Assembly (NCBI RefSeq): GCF_002803155.1
Contig: NZ_NNBP01000010.1
Location: 186,001 to 250,000 of the forward strand
Source: Streptomyces sp. CB02959
GTDB lineage: Bacteria; Actinomycetota; Actinomycetes; Streptomycetales; Streptomycetaceae
Direction of reading: 5' to 3'
DNA length: 64,000 nucleotides
Part shown: positions 23,032 to 31,241 of the stretch, one piece after another
Layout: each line of letters opens with the position of its first letter
How positions within the stretch are numbered: position 1 is the first letter of the stretch
Translations under genes and position numbers: made by a program
Notes under the pieces: model-generated
The model's input: only the letters and a program-made list of their open reading frames with translations
Databases searched by the model: none
What the model was told of the DNA's origin: nothing

Positions 23032-24030
23032 CTACGCCCGCCGGAGCCGGGCGACGATGCCGTCCAGGTCGCGGAGGGCCATCTCGGGGCGGATGAAGTG
23101 GCCCCCGGGCTCCTCGTGCCACTCGTGCGGGATCCCGGCCTGGTCGAGGCTGGCCCGAAACTCCCGCTGGCCGGCGAGCACCTCGGTCTCGTTGAGCAGG
23201 TCGAACGCGTCGACCGGGCTGGGACTGGTGCCGGCGACCAGGAAGACCCGCTTGGTGCGGTACGTCTCGACGTGCTCGATCGGGTTGTCGGCGCTGACCT
23301 TGGCCTCGTTCCACGGTTCGCCGTAGATCGTGCCGCCGGCCAGGTCCAGGGCCGCGGCGGACACGTTGGCCCAGTGGGCGACCGCGCCGAGGTCGCGGCG
23401 CAGGCTGGGCGGGCCGGAGTGGGCGCTCACCGACGCGAAGCGGTCGGGGTACTTGGCCGCGTACTTCAGCGCGCCGAAGCCGCCCATCGAGAACCCGCCG
23501 ACGGCCCGGCCGTCGTACTCGGCGTAGGTCCGGAAGTTCGCCTCGACCCACGGGAGCAGCTGGGCCATGTGGAACGTCTCCCAGTTCCGGGGCCCGCTGT
23601 TCGAACTGACCGGGTCGGAGTACCAGCCGGCGTGTCCGCCGTCGGGCATCACGACGATCAGCGGCTTTCCGGCGGTCCAGGCGCGGATCCCGCCGCCCGG
23701 CAGCCGGTCCCAGGTCATGAAGTCCTGGTCGGTGCCGCCGCCGTGGAACAGGTAGAGGACCGGGTAGGTGCGGCCGCTGGTGTGGTAGTCGTCCGGCAGC
23801 AGGACGTTGACGGCCGGCTGCCAGCCGATCGCTTCGGTCGCGAAGCGGTAGTACCACATACGGGGGTCGTCCTCGCGGCGGTCCACGATGCGCAGTCCGG
23901 CCCCGTCGCCGACCGCCCCGGCCGGCGCCGCCGACGCCAGGACGCCGGCGCCGCCGAGCGCCATCGCCGCGGAGATTCCACCGACGGCCTTCAGGACACT
24001 CCTGCGGGTGGCGCGGTGCTCGCTCAACAT
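23032..24030 (-). CDS. Tat-exported alpha/beta-hydrolase, esterase family
   Basis: A 332-residue protein. The N-terminus RATRRSVLKAVGG plus a hydrophobic Ala-rich stretch and AGA end is a twin-arginine signal peptide. The mature part is the esterase D/feruloyl-esterase/Ag85-like fold: VLYLFHGGGTDQDF (oxyanion loop), VVMPDGGHAGWYSD, nucleophile Ser in GGFSMGGFGA, and a C-terminal His in GGHFIRP. It probably cleaves an ester outside the cell; the substrate is unknown. AGGAGG lies immediately before ATG 24030. It is co-directional with the TipA-like gene and divergent from the SARP gene. Confidence 0.88.
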   Translation of the reverse strand: MLSEHRATRRSVLKAVGGISAAMALGGAGVLASAAPAGAVGDGAGLRIVDRREDDPRMWYYRFATEAIGWQPAVNVLLPDDYHTSGRTYPVLYLFHGGGTDQDFMTWDRLPGGGIRAWTAGKPLIVVMPDGGHAGWYSDPVSSNSGPRNWETFHMAQLLPWVEANFRTYAEYDGRAVGGFSMGGFGALKYAAKYPDRFASVSAHSGPPSLRRDLGAVAHWANVSAAALDLAGGTIYGEPWNEAKVSADNPIEHVETYRTKRVFLVAGTSPSPVDAFDLLNETEVLAGQREFRASLDQAGIPHEWHEEPGGHFIRPEMALRDLDGIVARLRRA

Positions 24031-24156
24031 GACCTCCTGGTCGGGAAGTGGCACGAACCGCCCACTGGCCGCGGAACGCCCGGGCGGGTCGGCGGCGCGG
24101 CTCCCGGCGGATTTGCCAACGGTTGCGGGAGGCGCTGAAATGCCGGTGAATTCTCG

Positions 24157-27132
24157 ATGAGGCGGACAGCGGCGCGGTGCGGGAGCGGGGGCTTTCGGGT
24201 GGACGGGGGATGCTCACAGCGGCTGCGGATCGCCGTGCTGGGGCCGGTGCGGGCCTGGTCCGACGGGCCGCAGCCGGACGTGGGGCCGGTGCGGCGGCAG
24301 GCGGTGCTGGCCGCGCTGGCGCTGCGTCCGGGCACGCTGGTCAGCCACGAACAGCTCCTCGACGACGTGTGGGGCGCGGAGCCGCCGGGCTCCGGCCGCC
24401 GGGTACTGCCGAGCTACGTCTACCCGCTGCGGAAGGCGCTCGACGCGGCGGGCGCCGGACCGGCGGGGTCGGTGATCCGCAGCGTCCGCGGCGGGTACCG
24501 CTTCGTCGGCGACGGAGTGCGGCTCGACACCGCGGAGTTGGCCGAGCGGGTCGGCACGGCGCGGCACGCGAAGGCGGCCGGTGACCCGGCGACCGCCATG
24601 GACGGGCTGGCCGACGCGCTGGCCCTGTTCCGCGGCGAACCCCTGGCCGGACTGCCGGGGCCGTTCGCGCAGGGCGAGCGGCGGCGGCTGACGCGGCTCC
24701 GCCGCACCCTCCAGCAGGAGCGGCTGGAGTGCCTGGTCCTCCTCGGCCGGTCCGCCGACGCCCTGGACGACCTCGCCGCGCTCGCCGCCGCCGATCCGTA
24801 CGACGAGCCGCTGGCGGCGCTGCGGATCCGCGCGCTGTACGGCAGCGGCCGCCAGGCGGCGGCGCTCGGCGCCTACCAGGACGTGCGGGCGCGGCTGCGC
24901 GACGAGCTCGGGGTCGATCCCGGCGAGGAACTCCGCCGGACGCACCAGGCGGTGCTGCGCCGCAACGACGCACTGCTGCTCGGCCCCGCGGCGGTCGGCC
25001 CGCCCGCCCCCGCGCGCCCGCCCCGCCGCGCGGTCAACGAACTGCCGGGCGACACCGGCCGCCTCGTCGGCCGGGAACGCGAACTGGCACTGCTGACCAC
25101 GCCCCCGCCGCCCGGATCGGTGGCGGTGATGGCGGTGGACGGCACGGCCGGAGTCGGCAAGACCGCGCTCGTCGTCCACGCGGCGAGGGCGCTGCGCGGC
25201 CACCATCCGGACGGCTGCCTGTTCATGGACCTGCGCGCCCACAGCACCGAGCAGCGGACGCTCCCGACGCAGCTGGTGCTGCGGCGGCTGCTGCGTTCGC
25301 TCGGTGTGGCCGACGCCGCGGTGCCCGACGACCTCGACGAACTGACCGCGGCGTGGCGGGCCGAGACCAGCTCGCTGCGGCTGCTCCTCGTGCTCGACGA
25401 CGTTCTGAGCGCGCAGCAGATCCGGCCGCTGCTGCCCGCCGGGCCGGGCAGCACGGTGCTGGTGGCCGGCCGGCGGCGGCTGGCCGGACTGGACACCGAC
25501 CGGCGGGTCACCCTGGAGCCGCTGGAGACCGGCGACGGACTGTCCCTGCTCCGGCAGATCGTGGGCGACGAGCGCGCGGACCGGGAGCCGGACGCGACGC
25601 GTGAGCTGGTCCGCCTCTGCGACGGGCTGCCGCTGGCCCTGCGCATCGCCGGGGCGCGGCTCCAGACCCGACCCGCCTGGACGCTGGCGTACCTGGCGGA
25701 CCGGATGGCGGGCGACGAGCACCGCCTCGGCGAACTGAGCGCCGGGGACCGCAGCGTGGAGGCGGCCTTCCGCCTGTCGTACGACCAGCTGGCCCCGGAG
25801 CAGCAACGCGGCTTCCGCACCCTGGGCCGGTCGCCGACGGTCGAATTCGACCCGCTGACACCGGCGGCCGTGCTGGGGTGCGGGTACCGCGAGGCCGAGC
25901 AGATCCTGGAGGACCTGGTCGACGCGAGTCTGCTGCAGCAACCGCGCCCCGGCCGCTACCGCCTGCACGACCTGGTGCGGGCGCATGCGCGGCGGCTCGC
26001 GGAGGCCGCACCCGCCGAAGACGGCGCGGGCCGCACCGCCGCACTCCGCCTCTACCTGGACGCGGGCCGGGCCACCAGCGACTGGGGCCCCGACGGCTTC
26101 CCCACCGGGCCGCGGCCCGCCGACGCGCCGTTCGCCGACTGGCGGGAGGCGGCCGACTGGCTGGAGGCGGCCGGCGGGGAGCTCGTCGACGTCGTCGGGT
26201 ACGCGGTGGCGCTCGGCGAGGTCGACCACGCGTGCTGGATCGCCGAGGCACTGAGCGACTACCTCGTCCGCCGCGGCCGCTACCACGAGTGCCGCACGGC
26301 CCTGGAGACCGCGCTCGCGCACGCGGACCGGGCCACCGACCGGCGGATGGCCCCCGCACTGCGGAACCGCATGGGCCTCATCGACCTCTACCAGGGCCGC
26401 TACCGCGAGGCGCGCGCCTGCTTCACCGAGGCGCTGGACCTCAGCCGCCGCCGCGCGGACCGGTACGAAGAGGCCGGGGCCCGATCCGGGCTGGGCGCCG
26501 TCGAACTGAACCTGGGCCGCCCGGAACTGGTGGTTCCCGCGGTCACCGCGGCGGTCGAGGAGGCGCGCCGGCTCGATGCCCACTGGCTCGCCGCGCAGGG
26601 GCTCGCCCTCCTGGGCATGGCCCACCACGCCCAGGGGCAGCACGACCAGGCGCTGGCCTGCTACGCCTCCGCCCTCGCCCATGCCGAGACCAACGGCCGC
26701 CCCCGGATGATCAGCAACGTGCTGACCTGCACCGCCGACGTCCACCTCGCCCTCGGCGCGTACGGCCGGGCCAAGGCCCTCTACCGCCACGCGGCCGACC
26801 TGGCCCAGCAGGTCGGGGACGTCCTCCTGCACGCGATCATCCTGACCCGACGCGGCACGGCGGAGCACGGCGACGGGAACCTGAGCGCCGCCGCGGACCT
26901 CCACCACGAGGCCCTCTCCCGGCACCGGACGCTGTGCCCGCGCACGGAACCCCACCGCGACCGGCTGGAGATGGACATCCGGTCCCGGCTGGGCCGCGCC
27001 TACGCGGCGGCCGGCCGCGTCGCCGAGGCACGGGAGCAGTTCCGGGCCGCGCTCGCCCTGCCCGGAGCCGAAGCGCACCCCGAGGAGCGCGCGCAGGCAC
27101 GCGCGGGACTCGACGCGTGCACGGACCGCTGA
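24157..27132 (+). CDS. AfsR/SARP-family regulator with NB-ARC and TPR domains
   Basis: A 991-residue protein. The SARP module comes first: an OmpR-like winged helix (~22-108, LRIAVLGPVRAW to RSVRGGYRF) and a bacterial transcriptional activation domain (~115-262). An NB-ARC ATPase follows, with Walker A GTAGVGKT (329-336), Walker B LLLVLDDV and the GLPLAL segment. TPR-like helical repeats run from ~640 to the end. This is the AfsR layout, a global or cluster-situated activator of secondary metabolism. No biosynthetic cluster is visible nearby. The start is uncertain: ATG 24157 has no good ribosome binding site, and GTG 24199 in frame is an alternative that keeps the whole DNA-binding domain. 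Confidence 0.9.
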   Translation: MRRTAARCGSGGFRVDGGCSQRLRIAVLGPVRAWSDGPQPDVGPVRRQAVLAALALRPGTLVSHEQLLDDVWGAEPPGSGRRVLPSYVYPLRKALDAAGAGPAGSVIRSVRGGYRFVGDGVRLDTAELAERVGTARHAKAAGDPATAMDGLADALALFRGEPLAGLPGPFAQGERRRLTRLRRTLQQERLECLVLLGRSADALDDLAALAAADPYDEPLAALRIRALYGSGRQAAALGAYQDVRARLRDELGVDPGEELRRTHQAVLRRNDALLLGPAAVGPPAPARPPRRAVNELPGDTGRLVGRERELALLTTPPPPGSVAVMAVDGTAGVGKTALVVHAARALRGHHPDGCLFMDLRAHSTEQRTLPTQLVLRRLLRSLGVADAAVPDDLDELTAAWRAETSSLRLLLVLDDVLSAQQIRPLLPAGPGSTVLVAGRRRLAGLDTDRRVTLEPLETGDGLSLLRQIVGDERADREPDATRELVRLCDGLPLALRIAGARLQTRPAWTLAYLADRMAGDEHRLGELSAGDRSVEAAFRLSYDQLAPEQQRGFRTLGRSPTVEFDPLTPAAVLGCGYREAEQILEDLVDASLLQQPRPGRYRLHDLVRAHARRLAEAAPAEDGAGRTAALRLYLDAGRATSDWGPDGFPTGPRPADAPFADWREAADWLEAAGGELVDVVGYAVALGEVDHACWIAEALSDYLVRRGRYHECRTALETALAHADRATDRRMAPALRNRMGLIDLYQGRYREARACFTEALDLSRRRADRYEEAGARSGLGAVELNLGRPELVVPAVTAAVEEARRLDAHWLAAQGLALLGMAHHAQGQHDQALACYASALAHAETNGRPRMISNVLTCTADVHLALGAYGRAKALYRHAADLAQQVGDVLLHAIILTRRGTAEHGDGNLSAAADLHHEALSRHRTLCPRTEPHRDRLEMDIRSRLGRAYAAAGRVAEAREQFRAALALPGAEAHPEERAQARAGLDACTDR

Positions 27133-27210
27133 ACGCGCGACGGGCTCCTTCCCACCCGGCTGAGCGCCGTCGGCGCCGCCGCGCCCCACGGGGCGGGGCA
27201 GGAAAAAGGG

Positions 27211-27241
27211 TTGGCACCGTCGCCCGGGGCTGTCCTAGGCT
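27211..27241 (+). promoter_or_regulatory. Promoter ahead of the small peptide ORF and rsgA
   Basis: TTGGCA (27211-27216) and TAGGCT (27236-27241) are separated by 19 bases and match principal-sigma hexamers well. Transcription would begin near 27248, about 64 bases before ATG 27312. Confidence 0.5.
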
Positions 27242-27311
27242 CGGCGACGTTGTGACGGTGGCCCAGGGGCCGCTGTCGTCGGCTGTCGAGGAATCCGGGA
27301 GGTGAGCGCTG

Positions 27312-27383
27312 ATGACTGTCATCGCAAAGGGCGCTGCCCGCATCAAGAAGTTCATCACTTTCACCTCCGTGGTCTCCGGCTGA
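27312..27383 (+). CDS. Possible 23-residue peptide gene
   Basis: The frame reads MTVIAKGAARIKKFITFTSV and then VSG before TGA. GGGAGGT sits eight bases before the ATG, and a good promoter lies 64 bases further up, so translation is plausible. The peptide is amphipathic and cationic at first (KGAARIKK) and hydrophobic after (FITFTSVV). It could be a leader peptide controlling rsgA, a small membrane-active peptide, or a chance ORF. No family is recognised. A CGCGCG inverted repeat at 27404-27418 lies between it and rsgA. Confidence 0.45.
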   Translation: MTVIAKGAARIKKFITFTSVVSG

Positions 27384-27453
27384 ATCGACTTTTCACCTCT
27401 TCTCGCGCGTTGCGCGCGTGGCCGGGACCGCTCCTTCCTGAAGGGTCATCCCG

Positions 27454-28647
27454 TTGTTCGACCTCGAACTTTCCGCTGCGCATCCGCTGACGTCCCATGG
27501 CTGGGACGACGGGTTCGCGGCGAGCTTCACCCCTTTTGCCGGGCAGGGGTTCGTGCCCGGCCGTATCGTCCGTGTGGACCGCGGGCGGGTGGATGTGGTC
27601 GTGCCGGACGGCGCGGGCATCCGGACCGTTCTGGCGGGCACCGGACTCGTGGCGACGAGCGACCCGATGCGGGTGCCGTGCACCGGTGACTGGGCCGTCG
27701 TCGACCTTGCGAACGGCCGGGTGGGCGACCATGTCGACGGCGTGCTGCGGGCGTTGCTGCCGCGGCGTACGGCCTTGGTGCGGTCCGCTTCGTCGAAGCG
27801 CTCCGAGGGCCAGGTACTGGCCTCCAACGTCGACAACATCGTCATCTGCGTATCGCTCGCGGAGCAGTTGGACCTCGGGCGGATCGAACGGTTCCTCGCG
27901 CTTGCGCTGTCCAGCTCGACGGGCGAGGGACCGGGGCGCGCGTCCGGACTCTCCGCGGGGGGCGGGGCGCAGCCGCTGGTGGTGCTCACCAAGGCGGACC
28001 TGGTGGCCGACCCGGTCGCGCTCGGCCACCTCGTCGCGGACGTCTCGGCCGCCGCCCCCGGTGTGCAGGTGCTGGCGGTCAGCGCGGCGACCGGGGACGG
28101 CCTCGACACGCTGGCCGCCGTGTCCGCCGGCGCCACCTCCGTCCTCCTGGGGCGGTCCGGTGCCGGGAAGTCCACCCTGGCCAACGCGCTCGTCGGGGCG
28201 GACGTGCAGGACGTGCGGGCGGTCCGCGACCAGGACGGCAAGGGGCGGCACACCACCACGACCCGCGATCTGCTGGTGCTGCCCGGGGGCGGCGTGCTGA
28301 TCGACACGCCGGGGCTGCGCGGTGTCGGCATGTGGGACGCGGAGGGCGGGCTGGCCCGGACGTTCTCCGACGTCGACGAACTGGCCCGGCAGTGCCGGTT
28401 CCAGGACTGCGCACACGATGCCGAACCGGGCTGTGCGGTCCAAGACGCCGTGGAAGACGGCGAGTTGGCGCTGCGCCGCTTGGAGAGCTACCGCAAGCTG
28501 CAGCGCGAGAACCAGCGGATCGTCGCCAAGACCGATGTCCGGCTGCGCGCGGAGATCCGACGCGACTGGAAGCGGAAGCAGGCCCTGGGGCGCCACATGA
28601 TGGAACGGAAGCGGGGACAGGGCACCGAGCGGAGGACGGGGCGTTAG
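27454..28647 (+). CDS. rsgA: Ribosome small subunit-dependent GTPase RsgA
   Basis: A 397-residue circularly permuted GTPase. An OB-fold occupies ~30-105, the G4-type TKAD motif comes before Walker A GRSGAGKST (233-241), DTPG follows at about residue 282, and a zinc knuckle (CRFQDCAHDAEPGC) precedes a basic helical tail. This order is diagnostic of RsgA/YjeQ, which acts late in 30S subunit maturation. The start is TTG 27454, with AAGGG eight bases upstream; no better ATG or GTG begins before the OB-fold. It may share a transcript with the small peptide ORF. Confidence 0.95.
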   Translation: MFDLELSAAHPLTSHGWDDGFAASFTPFAGQGFVPGRIVRVDRGRVDVVVPDGAGIRTVLAGTGLVATSDPMRVPCTGDWAVVDLANGRVGDHVDGVLRALLPRRTALVRSASSKRSEGQVLASNVDNIVICVSLAEQLDLGRIERFLALALSSSTGEGPGRASGLSAGGGAQPLVVLTKADLVADPVALGHLVADVSAAAPGVQVLAVSAATGDGLDTLAAVSAGATSVLLGRSGAGKSTLANALVGADVQDVRAVRDQDGKGRHTTTTRDLLVLPGGGVLIDTPGLRGVGMWDAEGGLARTFSDVDELARQCRFQDCAHDAEPGCAVQDAVEDGELALRRLESYRKLQRENQRIVAKTDVRLRAEIRRDWKRKQALGRHMMERKRGQGTERRTGR

Positions 28648-28661
28648 ATCCGGATCCTGGC

Positions 28662-28689
28662 CTCGGTCTCGGTCTCGGTCTCGGTCTCG
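28662..28689. repeat. Hexanucleotide CTCGGT tandem repeat
   Basis: Four full copies of CTCGGT plus a partial copy lie just after the rsgA stop codon (28645-28647), in the convergent gap before the DUF456 gene. It is outside genes and could vary in copy number. Confidence 0.8.
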
Positions 28690-28734
28690 TCCCGGGCCCG
28701 GATATCGGCCCAGGGCCCGGCCCGCCCCACCTCC

Positions 28735-28749
28735 TGTAACGCCGTTACA
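28735..28749. promoter_or_regulatory. Perfect palindrome TGTAACG-C-CGTTACA
   Basis: A 15-base dyad lies in the gap between the convergent rsgA and DUF456 genes. The sequence resembles TetR-type operators, but no promoter is expected here, so a short bidirectional terminator stem is also possible. Confidence 0.4.
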
Positions 28750-28809
28750 GACCCGATCCCGTCGGAGCGGGGAGGGCGGGGCGGGGCGCAGGGGCGGTGA
28801 CCCCGAGCG

Positions 28810-29292
28810 TCAGCTCGCGATCACCGCCCCCAGCCAGGAGCCCACCACCGACAGGCAGGCGAACAGTTCCACCAGCACGCTCAGACCGATGGCGCGCAAG
28901 GCCGTGCGCGTGGAGGCCCAGGCGTCGCCGTGGCTGCCGAGGCGGACGCGTTCCAGGAAGTAGAGGCCACCGAGCGCGCCCAACGGGCATCCGACGACGG
29001 GGACCAGGAAGAACCCCGCGACGCCGGCCACACCGGCGAGGAGCAGCGTGCGGTAGGGCGCACCCGCGTCGCGCAGATTGCGAGGCGGGAGCAGCCATTT
29101 GAGCACCTGGTTGAGGAGCAGGACGGCGGTGCCGGCCATCAGCACCGTCCAGGCGAGGGCGGACCGCTCCGCCGTCGCCCACCACAGCAGCCCCGCCCAG
29201 ACCACCAGCGGCCCCGGAAGACCGGGAACCAGCACCCCGAACACCCCGAGCAGCAGGACCAGACCGACGGCGATCAGCTGCCAGGCATTCAT
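28810..29292 (-). CDS. DUF456 family membrane protein
   Basis: A 160-residue protein with about four helices rich in Gly, Leu and Val. LLGVFGVLVPGLPGPLVVW at the N-terminus, and GCPLGALGGLYFLERVRLG with a Gly-rich helix before it, are typical of the DUF456 family, which has no established function. ATG 29292 begins exactly at the first helix; the upstream in-frame extension is Arg/Ala-rich and discarded. It is divergent from the PP2C-like gene and convergent with rsgA. Confidence 0.8.
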   Translation of the reverse strand: MNAWQLIAVGLVLLLGVFGVLVPGLPGPLVVWAGLLWWATAERSALAWTVLMAGTAVLLLNQVLKWLLPPRNLRDAGAPYRTLLLAGVAGVAGFFLVPVVGCPLGALGGLYFLERVRLGSHGDAWASTRTALRAIGLSVLVELFACLSVVGSWLGAVIAS

Positions 29293-29478
29293 GCGCCGGC
29301 CCCGGAGGCGCCGGCGCACGGCCGCGCCCCGAGCGGCGCGCGCCCGACGACGGCCCGCAGGCTGCGCTCTCTCACGGCCCGCATGGCCCAAGCCTGCCGG
29401 ACACCACCGGGACGCGCTTCCTGGAATGCCCTTTTCGCGCCCTGTTTCGGCGGCGTACGCCACGGGACAATACGACCC

Positions 29479-31017
29479 ATGAAGCAGCAGGGGGCGGACC
29501 GCGGCAGGGAGGACGACTGGTGGTGGCGAGAGCTGTACGGCGAGGAGACCGGCGCGGGCGGTGAGGACGGGGCGGGCCCGCCGCCCGCCGCCTCCGACAC
29601 CCTCGACGACCGGATCGAGTCCGCGTTACGGACGGTGCGGAGGCGCCCGGCCACGAACCCGCCGGGCGCCACCGGCACCCCGCCGACCGGCCCGGACCCG
29701 CGACAACCACCCGTCACACGGGAAGTGCCGGATCCGCGCGTCGCACCGGAAGTGCCGGATCCGCGCGTCGAGCGGGGGGTGCCGGATCCGCGTGTCGTAC
29801 CGGCGGCCGGGGGACCGACCGCCCCGGGAGGAGCCGCACCCGAGGCGCCGGCGCCGGGGGATTCCGCGCCGCAGGTGTTCGAGCCCCGGCCGTGGGAGCC
29901 GAGTGCGTGGGAGCCGCGGCCCTGGGAGCTGCCCGCGCGGCCGGCGCCGACCCCGCCCGGCCCGGCGGAACCGCTCCCCCTCCGCGCCACGGGCCCGGCC
30001 GCGGCTCCGACGCCGCCCCCCGCCCCCTCCGTACCGCCGTCTGCGTCTCCGTCTGCGTCTCCGTCTGTGTCTCCGTCTGTGTCCCCGCCCTCTGCCCTAC
30101 CCGCCGCCTACGCGTTCCCAGCAGCCGACCCGGACGCACTCGACGGCCTGGTGCCGGACACCGGCCTGGTACCCGACACCGTCCTGGACGGGGCCGGGTT
30201 CGGCTCCGTCGCCGTCCGGGCCGTCTCGCAGCGCGGCGACGACGCCCGCCAACGGGGTGAGGTGCGGGGCGAGGCATTCCTCACCGCCCGGTTCGGGGCG
30301 GGCCGGGACGCGCTGCTCCTGGTGGCCGTCGCCGTCGGACCGTCCGGTGGCGGGGAGGCCGCCCAGCGCGCGGCCCGCCACGTCTGCGCCTGGGCCGGCG
30401 ACGTCGTCGGCCGCAACTCCACCCGACTGGCGCAGGACCTCCGCACCGGTCGGCGGGACGCGCTCAAGGCGGGTCTGCGGCGCCTCACCGACCGCGGTTA
30501 CGGCAAGCTGCGCGGCCGGGCCGGGGAACCGGGGGCGGCGCCCGATGCCCACCCGGCCGCGCTGCGCTGCCTGTTGCTGCCCGCCGACCCGGACTGCCGG
30601 ACGCGGGTGTTCTTCGGCGTCGGCGGGGGCGGGCTGTTCCGGCTGCGCGACGGCGGCTGGGAGGACCTGGAGCCCACCGCCGCGCCGGCGGAGGCGTCCC
30701 CCGCTCCCGCCGCTCCCCCCGCTCCCGCCGCACCGGCCGCGCCGACCCCGGCCGTGCCGTACGGGTCCGATGGCGCGGCGTTCCGCCCGGCGCCGTTCCG
30801 CTTCCGCACCGTGTCGGGGCGCCCGGGGGATGTACTGCTGTTGTGTGGCACCGGTCTGGCGGCGCCGCTCAGCGGTGACCCGGACTTCGCCGCCCGGCTC
30901 GCCGCCGCGTGGTCCGTCCCCGGGCCGCCCGACCTGGCCGACTTCCTCCCGGCCGTGCAGCCCCGCGGCGCGGGAGGCGCCAAGGACCGCACCGCGGTGG
31001 GGGTGTGGGAGTCGTAG
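29479..31017 (+). CDS. PP2C-like protein, probably catalytically inactive, with DDWWW N-terminus
   Basis: A 512-residue protein. The N-terminus carries EDDWWWRELYGEE and DTLDDRIESAL, a short conserved-looking module. Residues ~60-230 are Pro-rich and disordered, with three 9-residue repeats (VPDPRV core) and four SASP/SVSP units. The C-terminal ~270 residues follow a PP2C phosphatase pattern (VRAVSQRGDDARQRGE, later GEAFLTARFG and a closing KDRTAVGVWE), but the central DG metal motif is replaced (VAVAVGPSGGG), so activity is doubtful. Codon 50 (29626-29628) is TTA, suggesting bldA control. It may be a binding pseudophosphatase in a kinase pathway. ATG 29479 has no strong ribosome binding site. 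Confidence 0.7.
   Translation: MKQQGADRGREDDWWWRELYGEETGAGGEDGAGPPPAASDTLDDRIESALRTVRRRPATNPPGATGTPPTGPDPRQPPVTREVPDPRVAPEVPDPRVERGVPDPRVVPAAGGPTAPGGAAPEAPAPGDSAPQVFEPRPWEPSAWEPRPWELPARPAPTPPGPAEPLPLRATGPAAAPTPPPAPSVPPSASPSASPSVSPSVSPPSALPAAYAFPAADPDALDGLVPDTGLVPDTVLDGAGFGSVAVRAVSQRGDDARQRGEVRGEAFLTARFGAGRDALLLVAVAVGPSGGGEAAQRAARHVCAWAGDVVGRNSTRLAQDLRTGRRDALKAGLRRLTDRGYGKLRGRAGEPGAAPDAHPAALRCLLLPADPDCRTRVFFGVGGGGLFRLRDGGWEDLEPTAAPAEASPAPAAPPAPAAPAAPTPAVPYGSDGAAFRPAPFRFRTVSGRPGDVLLLCGTGLAAPLSGDPDFAARLAAAWSVPGPPDLADFLPAVQPRGAGGAKDRTAVGVWES
29722..29802 (+). repeat. Three 27-base coding repeats in the PP2C-like gene
   Basis: Units start at 29722, 29749 and 29776, each holding GTGCCGGATCCGCG and encoding a 9-residue block with VPDPRV. 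A second in-frame array of four 12-base units (30040-30087) encodes SASP or SVSP. Both lie in the disordered linker and may vary in length between strains. Confidence 0.85.
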
Positions 31018-31241
31018 CGGCCGCTCGTCGCCGGGGTACCGGGGCACCAGGGCACCGCGTCACCGGGGCAGGGAAAATCGGCAGCCCGAAATCCCGCCCC
31101 GGAAAATCCCGCCCCCGGAGGCGCCAAGCGTCCCCCCGTGGGTTGATAGGCCATGGGTTGACGGGTCATGGGCCGGGGAGAAGGAGCCAGCCGTCGGCCA
31201 CCGTCCATGCGGCCGTTCGCCGTGGTGAGGAGGCTCGTCCC
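31018..31241. other. Gap before the pyruvate oxidase gene
   Basis: It contains the repeated motif GAAAATC or AAATCCCGCCCC (around 31075-31117) and no supported gene. AATCGG and AAATCC tracts make it less GC-rich than its surroundings, in keeping with a promoter region. Confidence 0.3.

Noticed and set aside
24157..27132. Secondary metabolite gene cluster around the SARP regulator
   Set aside because: No polyketide, peptide, terpene or RiPP biosynthetic enzymes flank it; neighbours are an esterase, regulators and rsgA.
24214..27189. A 991-codon minus-strand frame opposite the SARP gene
   Set aside because: It is a shadow of the AfsR-type gene with no ribosome binding site or recognisable domain; the equal length is coincidental.
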